Assembly (NCBI RefSeq): GCF_016464385.1
Contig: NZ_JADMLH010000007.1
Span: forward strand, 1 to 64,000
Direction: 5' to 3'
DNA: 64,000 nt
DNA from: Nucisporomicrobium flavum
GTDB lineage: Bacteria; Actinomycetota; Actinomycetes; Mycobacteriales; Micromonosporaceae
The stretch's first letter is position 1. Every line of letters starts with the position of its first letter. The notes under the pieces are model-generated. The model was not told the DNA's origin, ran no database searches, and saw only the letters and a program-made list of their open reading frames with translations. This document shows positions 56,084-64,000 of the stretch, in pieces. The translations under genes were made by a program, and so were the position numbers.

Positions 56084-58422
56084 CCCTGTCCGTCACCCCG
56101 ATGGAGCCGGCGGAGCTCGGCCGCATCCGGATCCTGCCCGACGCCGGCATGGGCGCCCTGCACACCGACCGCGGCAACCTGCCCCTGGACCGGCTCGACG
56201 TCCGTACCCGGATCAGCGGGCTCGTCGCCCGGACCACCGTGACGACCGAGTTCGTCAACGCGCACGACACGGCGCTGGAGGCCACGTACGTCTTCCCGCT
56301 GCCCGACCGGGCCGCCGTCACCGCGATGACCATGACCGCGGCCGGGCGTACGGTCGAGGCCGAGCTGCAGGAACGCGCGGCGGCCCGGGAGGCGTACGAC
56401 CGCGCGATCGAGGCCGGTCAGCGGGCGTCCATCGCCGAGGAGGAACGTCCCGACGTCTTCACCATGCGGGTGGGCAACATCCCGCCCGGTGAGCGCGTGG
56501 TCGTCGAGCTCACCCTCGCGGGGCCGCTGCCGTGGGAGGACGGCGCGGCGACGTTCCGGTTCCCGCTGGTGGTCGCGCCCCGCTACATCCCGGGTACGCC
56601 GCTGCCCGACGCGCCCGCCGGCGACGGGCAGGCCCGCGACACCGACGCCGTACCCGACGCCTCCCGGATCACTCCCCCGGTGCTGCTGCCCGGGTTCCCG
56701 AACCCGCTGCGGCTGTCCATCGGCGTCGACATCGACCCCGCCGGGCTCCCCCTGGACGGCGTCCGCTCCAGCCTGCACACGGTCACCAGCCGTGAGGGGC
56801 ACGTGGAGATCGCCCCGGGCGAGCGGGCCGACCGTGACTTCGTGCTGCGCCTGCCGTACGCGGGCGACGGCTCGGGCGCGGTGGTCGTGCCGGACCCGGG
56901 CACCGACGGCGCCGAGGGGACGTACCAGCTGGTCGTGGTGCCGCCGGAACCGCGTGAGGGCCCGGCCCGCCCCAAGGACGTCGTGCTGCTGCTGGACCGC
57001 TCGGGCAGCATGGGCGGCTGGAAGATGGTCGCCGCCCGGCGCGCGGCCGCCCGGGTCGTGGACACGCTCACCACGGCCGACCGGTTCGCCGTGCTGACCT
57101 TCGACCACCAGATCGACCACCCGGCCGAGCTGGGCGAGGGGCTGTCCGAGGCGACGGACCGGCACCGCTTCCGTGCGGTCGAGCACCTGGCCCGCGCCGA
57201 CGCCCGCGGCGGCACCGAGCTGCTCGCGCCGCTGCGGCAGGGGCTGTCACTGCTCGCCGGCTCCTCCGCGGGCGGCGACGACGACCGCGACCGGGTGCTC
57301 GTGCTCGTCACCGACGGCCAGGTGGGCAACGAGGACCAGATCCTCGCCGAGGTCACCTCGCTGATCGGTCCCACCCGCCTGCACACGGTCGGCATCGACC
57401 GGGCGGTCAACGCCGGCTTCCTGGGCCGGCTGGCCGCGCTCGGCGCCGGGCGGTGCGAGCTGGTGGAGAGCGAGGACCGCCTGGACGAGGCGATGGAGCA
57501 GATCCACCGCCGCATCGGCGCGCCGCTGGTCACCGACGTGACCGTGGGCGGCGTCGAGCCCGGCCGGCCACAGTCGATCTTCCCCGGCGTGCCGCTCGTG
57601 GTGTTCGGCCGCTGGACCGGCACGGCGCCTGCCTCGCTCACCGTGCGGGGGCGTACCCGCGACGACGCCGAGTTCACCCTCGACGTGCCGGTCGAGCGGC
57701 AGGACGAGCCGGCGGTCACCGCGCAGTGGGCGCGGGCCCGGCTGCGCGAGCTCGAGGACCGGTACGCGGCCGGCGACCACACTCTCGAACAGGAGATCGT
57801 CGCCACGTCCCTCAAGTACGGGGTGCTGTGCCGGTTCACCGCGTTCGTGGCGGTGGACAGCCGCGTGGTCAACGAGGGCGGGCAGCGCCGGCGCGTGACC
57901 CAGCCCGTCGAGTCGCCGTCCGGGTGGGACATGTTCGGTTCGGCCCAGCCTCCGCAGTTCCTCGCCGCCGGGGCTGCCCCGATGGCACCGCCGGCCGCTG
58001 GTGCCCCGTCGTTCGCGCCGTCCTTCGCCCCGGCACGGGCCCAGGCGCGTACCGGTCCGCAGCCGTTCGCGGCCGTACCGTCCGGGATGATGCCGCGCGG
58101 CAGCAACCGCAAGATGGCCGCGCCGACCAGCTCCGGACTGACCATGAAGGACCTGGCCGCGCTGGTGGCGGTCGAGGCGCGCCGGCTGCGCGACGCCGAG
58201 GGCCGGCCGGCCGCCGAGCGCCGCGACCTGCTCGCCGACCTGGCCACCCGGCTCGCCGCCGTGCTGGAGGGCCTGCCGGCACAGGAGGTGAAGCCGCTGC
58301 TCGAGCTCGTGGCGCGGCTGCGCGAGCCCGGCGACCTCGCGGCGCAGTGGTCGGACGCCCGGCAGGTCCTCGAGGCGTTCGGTCCGGCGGCTCCGGAACG
58401 CAAGCCCTTCTGGAAGCGCTGA
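56080..58422 (+). CDS. VIT and von Willebrand factor A domain protein
   Basis: A 780-aa protein. VIT domain at residues about 25-160 (VRTRISGLVARTTVTTEFVN; YVFPLPDRAAVTAMTM; AREAYDRAIEAGQRASI), vWA domain at about 295-470 with MIDAS metal site DRSGSMGG, TDGQVGNEDQ and a conserved Thr, as in inter-alpha-trypsin-inhibitor heavy chains. The C-terminal 200 residues are Pro/Ala-rich then helical. No signal peptide, so cytoplasmic. Partners unknown; such proteins are thought to scaffold metal-dependent complexes. Translation coupled to the MerR gene. Confidence 0.9.
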   Translation: MTLSVTPMEPAELGRIRILPDAGMGALHTDRGNLPLDRLDVRTRISGLVARTTVTTEFVNAHDTALEATYVFPLPDRAAVTAMTMTAAGRTVEAELQERAAAREAYDRAIEAGQRASIAEEERPDVFTMRVGNIPPGERVVVELTLAGPLPWEDGAATFRFPLVVAPRYIPGTPLPDAPAGDGQARDTDAVPDASRITPPVLLPGFPNPLRLSIGVDIDPAGLPLDGVRSSLHTVTSREGHVEIAPGERADRDFVLRLPYAGDGSGAVVVPDPGTDGAEGTYQLVVVPPEPREGPARPKDVVLLLDRSGSMGGWKMVAARRAAARVVDTLTTADRFAVLTFDHQIDHPAELGEGLSEATDRHRFRAVEHLARADARGGTELLAPLRQGLSLLAGSSAGGDDDRDRVLVLVTDGQVGNEDQILAEVTSLIGPTRLHTVGIDRAVNAGFLGRLAALGAGRCELVESEDRLDEAMEQIHRRIGAPLVTDVTVGGVEPGRPQSIFPGVPLVVFGRWTGTAPASLTVRGRTRDDAEFTLDVPVERQDEPAVTAQWARARLRELEDRYAAGDHTLEQEIVATSLKYGVLCRFTAFVAVDSRVVNEGGQRRRVTQPVESPSGWDMFGSAQPPQFLAAGAAPMAPPAAGAPSFAPSFAPARAQARTGPQPFAAVPSGMMPRGSNRKMAAPTSSGLTMKDLAALVAVEARRLRDAEGRPAAERRDLLADLATRLAAVLEGLPAQEVKPLLELVARLREPGDLAAQWSDARQVLEAFGPAAPERKPFWKR

Positions 58423-58447
58423 CCCTTTCCGGAAGTGCTGATCCTTT

Positions 58448-58483
58448 CGTGGGCCGCGGGTTCAGAAGGGCCCGTGGCCCACG
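58448..58483 (+). terminator. Hairpin at the end of the VIT/vWA gene
   Basis: Arms CGTGGGCCGCGGG (58448-58460) and CCCGTGGCCCACG (58471-58483) pair over 13 bp with one G-U, loop 10 nt, 26 bp after the vWA stop. It overlaps the last codons of the convergent hydrolase gene, so it serves mainly the plus strand. Confidence 0.55.
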
Positions 58484-60348
58484 GGCGGCCGCTGCTTCGG
58501 GGCGCCCTCAGCGGGCAGGCCGTGCGCGACGATCTCCGCCTTCGTGGCGGTGGCCAGGTCGAGCCCGGCCGCCGCGTCCGTGACGTCGTCGAGCGGCGCG
58601 GTGAACGGCTGCTCGGCGCGGCACACCGTACCGGCGGCGGGCAGGGTCTTCGCCAGCAGATAGCGGTCCATCGCCGCGGTCACGCACGGCGAGGTCCCGT
58701 ACGCGGTGTGCCCGAAGTTGTCGCTGCTGAGCAGGCGGGCGTCGGCGAGCAGCCGGGACGAGCTCACCGCCTGCGAGTAGTTCGTGGCCGGGTCCCAGTA
58801 GCTGCCGACCACCAGGACGGTGTTGCGCGTCGGCCGGTTGAACGGGCCGGACCAGGCGTCCTCGTCGCGTACCGTCCAGATGTCCCCGGCGCAGGGCGCG
58901 CTCGCCCAGGCCCACGCGCGGCCGAAGTACGGCGCGCGCCTGTCCGCCTTCGCGACCTTCGCCGGCCAGGACGCCGTGTGCGCGGGGTGCCGGCCGTCGG
59001 TGCACATGACCGAGGCGTACGCGTCGATCGAGTTGTCGTACGGGAATCCCCGCCCGGCCCGCCCGAGAAGCGACGACGGTGTCGACGTCAGGGTCCACAG
59101 TTCGCTCGCCATGGCGGTCACCCGTTCCGCGGCGTCGTCGCCGTACAGGGCGCCGAGCACCTCGCCGATGAAGGTCGCGTACGTGATCCGCGTGCCCTCG
59201 ACGGTGACCGGCTTCGCCTTCAGGCGGCGTACCAGAATCCCGAAACGCTGCACCGGATCGCCCGCGGCGAACGCGCACCGGGTCTCGCCGGCCCGATCGC
59301 ACAGGGTGAGGATCCGCTGCAGGGCCCGCTCCGCGCCCTCGGCCGAGTGCAGCCGCTCGTCCTGGATGACGTGCCGGGTCCGCGCCGAACCGGCCCACGA
59401 CCGCGGGTTGATCACGCCGTCGACCGCGACGACCCGGAACCGGTCCGGGAACATGGCCGCGTAGTACTGCCCCAGCGCGGTGCCGTAGCTGAACCCGAGG
59501 TAGCTGAGCCTCCGGTCCCCCACGGCCCGGCGCATCACATCCATGTCACGAGCGACCTCGGCCGTCGACATCGCCCCGGCCAGGGAACGTCCGGTGGTCG
59601 AGCACCCGGCCGCCAGCTTCCGCGCGCTCCGCAGGTACGCGGCGGTCTCCCGGGCACCGACCGGGAACGCGACGTTCATGCCCCTCAGCGCGGCGGCCTG
59701 CCGGCCCGGGTCGGCGAAGCAGGCGACCGCGTCGCTGGCGCCGATCCCCCGCGGGTCCATGCCGACGATGTCGAAGCGGCGCAGCAGCTCGTCGCTGAGC
59801 ACCATCGGCGACATGAGCGCGAACGAGGTGGCGGACGCGCCGGGCCCGCCCGGGTTCACGAACAGGCTGCCGATCCGGTTCTGCCGGTCCGTGGCCCGCA
59901 CCCGCAGCAGGGCGACGGTGGTCTGGGCGCCGTACGGGTCGTCGTAGTCGAGCGGGAGGCGGGCCGTGGCGCACTGGGCCCAGCCGTAGCAGGCGTACCA
60001 GCGGAGCTTCGGCGTCGCCACGCGACCGACCCGGCGGGCCTCGACGGCGCTGGTCGTGGCGGACCGGCGCGCGGCAGCGGTCGCCGTCGCCCTGCCGGTC
60101 GCGGTCCCGGTGCCGGTCGCGGTCCCACTGCCGGTCGCGGCCCCGCCGCCGGTCGCGGCCCCGCCGCCGGTCGCGGCCCCGCCGCCGGTCGCGGCCCCGC
60201 CGCCGGTCGCGGCCCCGCCGCCGGTCGCGGTGTCGGTCGACGCGGGGATCGCGGCGGTTGCGGTGCCGGCCGAGGCGGGGATCGCGGCGGTTGCGGCGAG
60301 CACCAGGCCGGTGATGCCGGCAGCGAGCAGACGCAGGGGAAGCGGCAT
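58462..60348 (-). CDS. Secreted tripeptidyl-aminopeptidase-like alpha/beta hydrolase
   Basis: A 628-aa exported hydrolase of the Streptomyces Tap/SlpD-SlpE family, which removes short peptides from protein N termini outside the cell. Signal peptide PLPLRLLAAGITGLVLAATAAIPASA (residues about 2-27), then a minisatellite-encoded GGGAAT linker to about residue 85. Catalytic Ser in GFSYGTALGQYY, Asp in SYWDPATNY, His in NFGHTAYG; oxyanion region NPGGPGAS. Six or more Cys fit disulfides. Start ATG 60348 is chosen for the signal peptide; the open frame runs further upstream. Confidence 0.9.
   Translation of the reverse strand: MPLPLRLLAAGITGLVLAATAAIPASAGTATAAIPASTDTATGGGAATGGGAATGGGAATGGGAATGGGAATGSGTATGTGTATGRATATAAARRSATTSAVEARRVGRVATPKLRWYACYGWAQCATARLPLDYDDPYGAQTTVALLRVRATDRQNRIGSLFVNPGGPGASATSFALMSPMVLSDELLRRFDIVGMDPRGIGASDAVACFADPGRQAAALRGMNVAFPVGARETAAYLRSARKLAAGCSTTGRSLAGAMSTAEVARDMDVMRRAVGDRRLSYLGFSYGTALGQYYAAMFPDRFRVVAVDGVINPRSWAGSARTRHVIQDERLHSAEGAERALQRILTLCDRAGETRCAFAAGDPVQRFGILVRRLKAKPVTVEGTRITYATFIGEVLGALYGDDAAERVTAMASELWTLTSTPSSLLGRAGRGFPYDNSIDAYASVMCTDGRHPAHTASWPAKVAKADRRAPYFGRAWAWASAPCAGDIWTVRDEDAWSGPFNRPTRNTVLVVGSYWDPATNYSQAVSSSRLLADARLLSSDNFGHTAYGTSPCVTAAMDRYLLAKTLPAAGTVCRAEQPFTAPLDDVTDAAAGLDLATATKAEIVAHGLPAEGAPKQRPPVGHGPF
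60094..60230 (-). repeat. 18-bp minisatellite in the peptidase linker
   Basis: Unit GCCGGTCGCGGCCCCGCC (plus strand), five exact copies from 60130 to 60219, flanked by two diverged copies upstream (60094-60129) and one partial copy downstream. It encodes TGGGAA repeats just after the signal peptide and stays in frame. Copy number probably varies between strains. Confidence 0.9.
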
Positions 60349-60729
60349 GAGAGAGCCTTCCGAGGGCAGGTGCCCCACAAGTCGGCAATTCGGACGCCCG
60401 CCCAAGGACCGCCCGCCACCGCTCCCCGTTTGCTACCCCTGATCACGACGCCGCCGGCCCGGCCCGCGGGGACCGCGCCGCACGCCGCCACGCCGCGCGA
60501 CCGGCCGAGCGGGACCCGCCGCGCGACCGGCCGAGCGGGACCCGCCGCGCGACCGGCCGAGCGGGACCGCGCCGCCAACCCGCCGCGCGAGACCGCGCCG
60601 CCCGACCGGCCGAGCGGGAGCGGCGCCGGGACGGAACTCGATCTTGACCGTTCGGGCGTTGAATGCGGAGGCCGACGGCGGGGTACCGTGCCGGGGGATC
60701 ATCGTCGGGCACGGGGCAGTTGGGCGGGA
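60349..60729. other. 381-bp divergent intergenic region with tandem repeats
   Basis: Separates the peptidase (minus) from the lectin (plus). Positions about 60491-60620 hold a 26-bp period repeat: GACCGGCCGAGCGGGAC recurs at 60499, 60525 and 60551 and again, after a diverged spacer, at 60604. No ORF here has start support, although long frames cross it. The remaining parts should hold the two promoters; GGGCGGG before ATG 60730 is the ribosome site of the lectin. Confidence 0.75.
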
Positions 60730-61680
60730 ATGGCGGACACGGACGACAGCGCGCGGCAGGCTCCCGGGGAGGGCGAGCCGCTGCTGGTCCGTCCGTACAT
60801 CCTCGGCGGGACCGCGGCGCCGGCCCCGCGCACTTCGGCGGAGACCTGGCCGGAGACGGCCGCCGAGCCACCCCCGTCCACGGATCTGCCCGCCGACCCC
60901 GGTTCACCCGCGCCGGCCGAGCCCGCCGTTCCCCCGAGGCGCCGCCGACTCGCGATGGTCGTGGCGGCTGTCGCTCTGCTGCTGGTCGCCGTGGCGGCGT
61001 TCGGCGTGTACTCGGCGCTGCGGCCGGGCTCCGGCGCCACCCCGCAGGCGATCGTCGACGTGAGCCTGCCGCCGTACGGGACGTCGGCTGCCACTGCGCC
61101 CGCGGCGAGCAGCCCGCCGGCCCGTGGGGAGGCGCCCGCTCCGCCGGCCCTGCGTACGTCGGCCCCCACCACCAGCAGCAGCGCGGCGCCGCCTCCCAGC
61201 AGCGCCGCGACCACCCCGTCATCGCGGTCGGCGACCTCCGCGCCGGCCGGTTTCGCGCCGGCCCCGCGCGCGTCGAGCCCGGCGGCGACCCTCTCCCCCG
61301 CGCCCGCCAGCGCCCGCACCGGCACGGTCACCGGCGCCGGCGGGCTCTGCCTCGACCTCAACGGCGCCATCCCGGTCGACGACAACCACATCCAGGTGTA
61401 CGAGTGCAACCGTACGGCCGCCCAGCTGTGGACCCTCGCCGCCGACGGCACGCTGCGTGTCATGGGCATGTGCGCGCAGGTCGTACCGGATGCCGGCGTG
61501 CACATCACCGGGTGCGACGGCCGCCGGGCGGCGCAGTGGCGGGCCGGACCGAACCAGTCCCTGGTCAACCTGGCGACCGGCGGCTGCCTCACCGACCCCG
61601 CGGACGGCTCCCGCCCGGGCGCCTGGTCCCGGGTCACCGGCTGTACGGGCGCGACCGGTCAGCGCTGGCGTCTCCCCTGA
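60730..61680 (+). CDS. Membrane-anchored ricin-B-type lectin protein
   Basis: A 316-aa type II-like membrane protein. Acidic, Pro-rich cytoplasmic N terminus, one TM segment (about residues 78-98, LAMVVAAVALLLVAVAAFGVYSAL), a long Ala/Ser/Pro/Thr linker (about 100-195), then a ricin-type beta-trefoil (about 198-316) with repeated Cys pairs and Q-x-W motifs (GGLCLDLNGA; NRTAAQLWTLA; RRAAQWRAG; GATGQRWRLP). It probably displays a carbohydrate-binding domain outside the cell. No enzymatic domain. ATG 60730 is chosen; the long upstream frame is an artefact of high GC. Confidence 0.83.
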   Translation: MADTDDSARQAPGEGEPLLVRPYILGGTAAPAPRTSAETWPETAAEPPPSTDLPADPGSPAPAEPAVPPRRRRLAMVVAAVALLLVAVAAFGVYSALRPGSGATPQAIVDVSLPPYGTSAATAPAASSPPARGEAPAPPALRTSAPTTSSSAAPPPSSAATTPSSRSATSAPAGFAPAPRASSPAATLSPAPASARTGTVTGAGGLCLDLNGAIPVDDNHIQVYECNRTAAQLWTLAADGTLRVMGMCAQVVPDAGVHITGCDGRRAAQWRAGPNQSLVNLATGGCLTDPADGSRPGAWSRVTGCTGATGQRWRLP

Positions 61681-61752
61681 CCGCCCGCGAGCGGTCCCGG
61701 ACAGGGCATGGCCGCGGAGCGCGGTCGCAGCGTCCCGGACCACTCGGTTGAT

Positions 61753-62556
61753 CTACCGCGGCGGGTCGGGCGCGTGCCTCGAAGGGTGGGACTGCGACCG
61801 GGCTGCTTCCGGGTCGTCCGGCGGCAACGCCAGATACGCCGGCCGCAGGAGCTCGGTGAGCGACACCCCGCCGTACCGCAGCGGCGGCGTGTCGAGCTGG
61901 TCGAGCAGCAGGTCGGGCCGGGCCACCGGTGGGGGCGGCGGCGGTGCTGCGGGCGTACCCGTGCCCCAGAAGTCGTCGATGTCGCCGAGGGCCGCCGAAC
62001 GGTGCTCGGGCGGCACCTCGGCCGCGGGGGGTTCGTGCGCCGCGGCCCCGCGGAGCTGGCTGAGGCGGGTGAGCAGCTCGTCCCGGCCGCGGCCGCGCCA
62101 GGCGAACACGCCGAACGGGTCCGTCTCGAACGAGTCGGCGAGCGCGTAGCAGGTCGCCGCGAGGTGGGCGCAGGGCATCGGCCAGCGTTCGCAGGTGCAG
62201 TCCATCGCGACCTCGTCGAGGCCGAGCGGCAGCAGCGTGAGGCCGGCGCGGCGGAAGACCTCCTCGATGTCGCCGGGCATGCGGCCGGCGAGCAGGTCCG
62301 CGACGTAGCGGGCCTGGGCGGCGAGGTCGTCCTCGACCCGGGACCATTCGGCCGCGCCGAACGCCCGGACCGCGATGCGGGACCGGAACGCGTGGGTGTC
62401 GTCGGGGCCGCGGACGTGCGCGGTGACCAGGCTGCTGGAGATCGACAGGCTGCGGACGTGCCCGGCCCGGGCGTCGCGGCGGCCCCGGGCGAAGGTGGGT
62501 GCCATGCGCAGCGCCTCGAACATCGCCACGAACGGGGTGGAGAACCGGTCAGTCAC
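61753..62556 (-). CDS. SWIM zinc-finger protein
   Basis: A 267-aa protein with the SWIM Zn motif CxCx(n)CxH, here DCTCERWPMPCAHLAATCYAL (residues about 118-138). N-terminal RGRRDARAGHVRSLSISSSLVTAHVRG is conserved in SWIM proteins that accompany SNF2 helicases. The C-terminal third is Pro-rich. Its ATG lies within the last codons of the helicase gene (8-bp overlap), so the two are translated together and probably form a DNA-associated complex. Biological role unknown. Confidence 0.88.
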   Translation of the reverse strand: MTDRFSTPFVAMFEALRMAPTFARGRRDARAGHVRSLSISSSLVTAHVRGPDDTHAFRSRIAVRAFGAAEWSRVEDDLAAQARYVADLLAGRMPGDIEEVFRRAGLTLLPLGLDEVAMDCTCERWPMPCAHLAATCYALADSFETDPFGVFAWRGRGRDELLTRLSQLRGAAAHEPPAAEVPPEHRSAALGDIDDFWGTGTPAAPPPPPPVARPDLLLDQLDTPPLRYGGVSLTELLRPAYLALPPDDPEAARSQSHPSRHAPDPPR

Positions 62557-64000
62557 CGACGGCCTCCGGGTCCAGCCGGGTCAGGTCGCGCAGCTCGTCG
62601 GTGCTCAGCGTGGTGAGCCAGCCCTCGCCGTTGCCGACGACCCGTTCGGCGAGCACGCCCTTGTCCGCGATGAGCCGGTCGATGCGTTCCTCGAGGGTGC
62701 CAAGGCAGACCAGCGTGTGCACGCTGACGTCGCGGTGCTGGCCGATGCGGAACGCCCGGTCGGTGGCCTGCGCCTCGGTCGCCGGGTTCCACCACCGGTC
62801 GACGTGCACGACGTGACTGGCGGCGGTGAGGTTGAGCCCGGTGCCCCCGGCCTTGAGCGACAGGACGAAGATGCCGGGCCGCTTGTCGCCCTGGAACGCG
62901 GCCACCATCTCGTCGCGGGCGCCGCGCGGCGTGCCGCCGTGCAGATACCGCACCGGTACGCCGAACCGCGCGGCCAGGTGCGGCACCAGCACCGACCCGA
63001 ACCGCGTGAACTGGGTGAAGCACAACGCGCTCTCCCCGCCGGCCAGCGCGGCGTCGAGGATCTCCTCCAGCCGTTCCAGCTTCCCGGAGCGCCCGGGCAG
63101 CGGTGACCCGTCGCCGAGCAGCTGGGCGGGATGGTTGCAGACCTGTTTGAGCTTGGTCATGCCGGCCAGCACGATGCCCTTGCGGCGGGTCTCGGTGGTC
63201 TCCTTCAGCCGGTCCATCATGTCGTCGAGCACGGCCCGGTACAGCGTGGCCTGCTCGGCGGTGAGCCCGCACAGGTGCCGCACGTGACGCTTGTCGGGCA
63301 GGTCGCTGATCACGGCCGGGTCGGCCTTCACCCGTCGCAGCAGGAACGGCCGGGTGGCGTGGCGCAGCCGGGCGGCGGCGTCCTCGTCGGCGTACCGCTC
63401 GATCGGCACCGCGTACCGGTTGCGGAAGGTGTGGGCGCTGCCCAGCAGCCCCGGGTTGAGGAAGTCCAGGATGGACCACAGCTCGGCCAGCCGGTTCTCC
63501 ACCGGTGTGCCGGTGAGCGCGAACCGGTTCCGCGCGGGGAACCGCCGCACCGCCCGCGCCGCCCCGCTAGCGCTGTTCTTGATGTGCTGCGCCTCGTCCA
63601 GCACCACCCGGTCCCACTGCACGGCGGCGAGCGCGTCGGCATCCCGCGTCGCCGTCGCATACGTGGTCAGCACGACATCCGCGCCGTCGGCGAGCCCGGC
63701 CGGGTCGGGCCGGTCGGCGCCGTGCAGCACCCGCACCCGCAGCGCCGGCGCGAACCGGGCGGCCTCCCGCTGCCAGTTCCCCAGCACCGACAGCGGGCAG
63801 ACCAGCAGCGTCGGACCGGCCCGCCGGTGCAGCAGCAACGCGAGCAGCTGCACGGTCTTGCCCAGACCCATGTCGTCGGCCAGGCAGGCGCCCAGGCCCA
63901 GGCCGTCGAGGAAGGCCAGCCAGGAGAAACCCCTTTTCTGGTACGGCCGCAGCACGCCGAGCAGGTCCACGGGTGGCTCCCGCAGTTCCAGCCGCTCCCC
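62549..64000 (-). CDS. SNF2-family DEAD/DEAH helicase (N terminus beyond the window)
   Basis: The C-terminal 484 residues of an Snf2/HepA-like ATPase. Visible are LRPYQKRGFSWLAFL, motif I DDMGLGKTVQLLAL, motif Ia LLVCPLSVLGNW, motif II DEAQ in VVLDEAQHIKN, motif III ALTGTPVENRLAELWS, motif V LSLKAGGTGLNLT and motif VI QATDRAFRIGQ. The frame is open to the window end without a start, and bacterial members are usually around 900-1100 aa, so about half the protein is missing. Operon with a SWIM protein. Likely a DNA translocase involved in transcription recycling or repair. Confidence 0.94.
   Translation of the reverse strand, partial: GERLELREPPVDLLGVLRPYQKRGFSWLAFLDGLGLGACLADDMGLGKTVQLLALLLHRRAGPTLLVCPLSVLGNWQREAARFAPALRVRVLHGADRPDPAGLADGADVVLTTYATATRDADALAAVQWDRVVLDEAQHIKNSASGAARAVRRFPARNRFALTGTPVENRLAELWSILDFLNPGLLGSAHTFRNRYAVPIERYADEDAAARLRHATRPFLLRRVKADPAVISDLPDKRHVRHLCGLTAEQATLYRAVLDDMMDRLKETTETRRKGIVLAGMTKLKQVCNHPAQLLGDGSPLPGRSGKLERLEEILDAALAGGESALCFTQFTRFGSVLVPHLAARFGVPVRYLHGGTPRGARDEMVAAFQGDKRPGIFVLSLKAGGTGLNLTAASHVVHVDRWWNPATEAQATDRAFRIGQHRDVSVHTLVCLGTLEERIDRLIADKGVLAERVVGNGEGWLTTLSTDELRDLTRLDPEAVGD

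Noticed and set aside
60130..60219. Possible CRISPR array because of regular short repeats
   Set aside because: Units are 18 bp, directly adjacent with no spacers, and lie in a coding frame; no cas gene is present.
58435..61680. Very long plus-strand open frame of 1081 codons ending with the lectin
   Set aside because: Only the part from 60730 has a ribosome site, a TM segment and a recognisable fold. The upstream part is antisense to the peptidase and has Arg/Gly/Pro-rich translation typical of high-GC shadow frames.
1..64000. tRNA or rRNA genes, prophage or integrated plasmid
   Set aside because: No cloverleaf-like sequence, CCA-ended tRNA motif, rRNA core sequence, integrase, terminase or replication gene was recognised by eye; a dedicated tRNA scan was not possible.

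Overview
The window is about 64 kb of very GC-rich DNA. It shows dense gene packing, many GTG starts, ATGA/GTGA stop-start overlaps and several probable leaderless genes. The protein families (GPH symporters, LacI, HxlR and MurR/RpiR regulators, Ngc-type chitobiose importer, anti-sigma kinase with STAS partner, LexA, VIT/vWA protein with MerR) point to a soil actinomycete. A Micromonosporaceae (Actinoplanes-like) origin is my inference; no rRNA or housekeeping marker is present to prove it. I see no tRNA, rRNA, complete insertion sequence, prophage or CRISPR array.

Region 1 (0.1-26 kb) is dominated by hexuronide and sugar-acid catabolism. It holds a beta-glucuronidase (uidA) with a GPH symporter, a second GPH symporter, two paralogous LacI regulators, glucuronate isomerase (uxaC) with a fructuronate reductase-like dehydrogenase, and a divergent seven-gene operon (sugar ABC importer, two Gfo/Idh/MocA oxidoreductases, two xylose-isomerase-like TIM barrels). 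A 24-bp element (GGCAA-N5-GGCAA-N4-TTGMY) lies in the same orientation before uidA, the second symporter, uxaC and, on the opposite strand, the ABC operon, so these units look like one regulon. Embedded in it are larC, larB and larE for the nickel-pincer cofactor, but no larA. A quinol nitric-oxide reductase operon (norB, a Cys-rich membrane protein, a slipin) interrupts the region, and a TRIC channel/cytidylate-kinase-like pair sits at the left edge.

Region 2 (26-38 kb) holds a DedA protein with a short leader ORF, an ABC exporter fused to a NarL-type two-component system, an anti-sigma/STAS pair, a hydrolase with a divergent HxlR regulator, and a second ABC exporter under a MerR regulator whose promoter carries a perfect palindrome.

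Region 3 (38-46.5 kb) is an amino-sugar and cell-wall recycling block: murQ, a MurR/RpiR regulator, a GlcNAc kinase, a secreted GH3 hexosaminidase and an NgcEFG-type importer.

Region 4 (46.5-64 kb) is mixed: a Clp_N-like repeat protein, an MFS transporter, an epoxide-hydrolase-like enzyme, a Phd-like protein, an SMR exporter preceded by a guanidine-III (ykkC-III) riboswitch, a LexA paralogue, a diguanylate cyclase, a MerR-VIT/vWA operon with an exceptional operator, a secreted tripeptidyl-peptidase-like hydrolase with minisatellites, a membrane-anchored lectin, and a SWIM/SNF2 pair running off the right edge.
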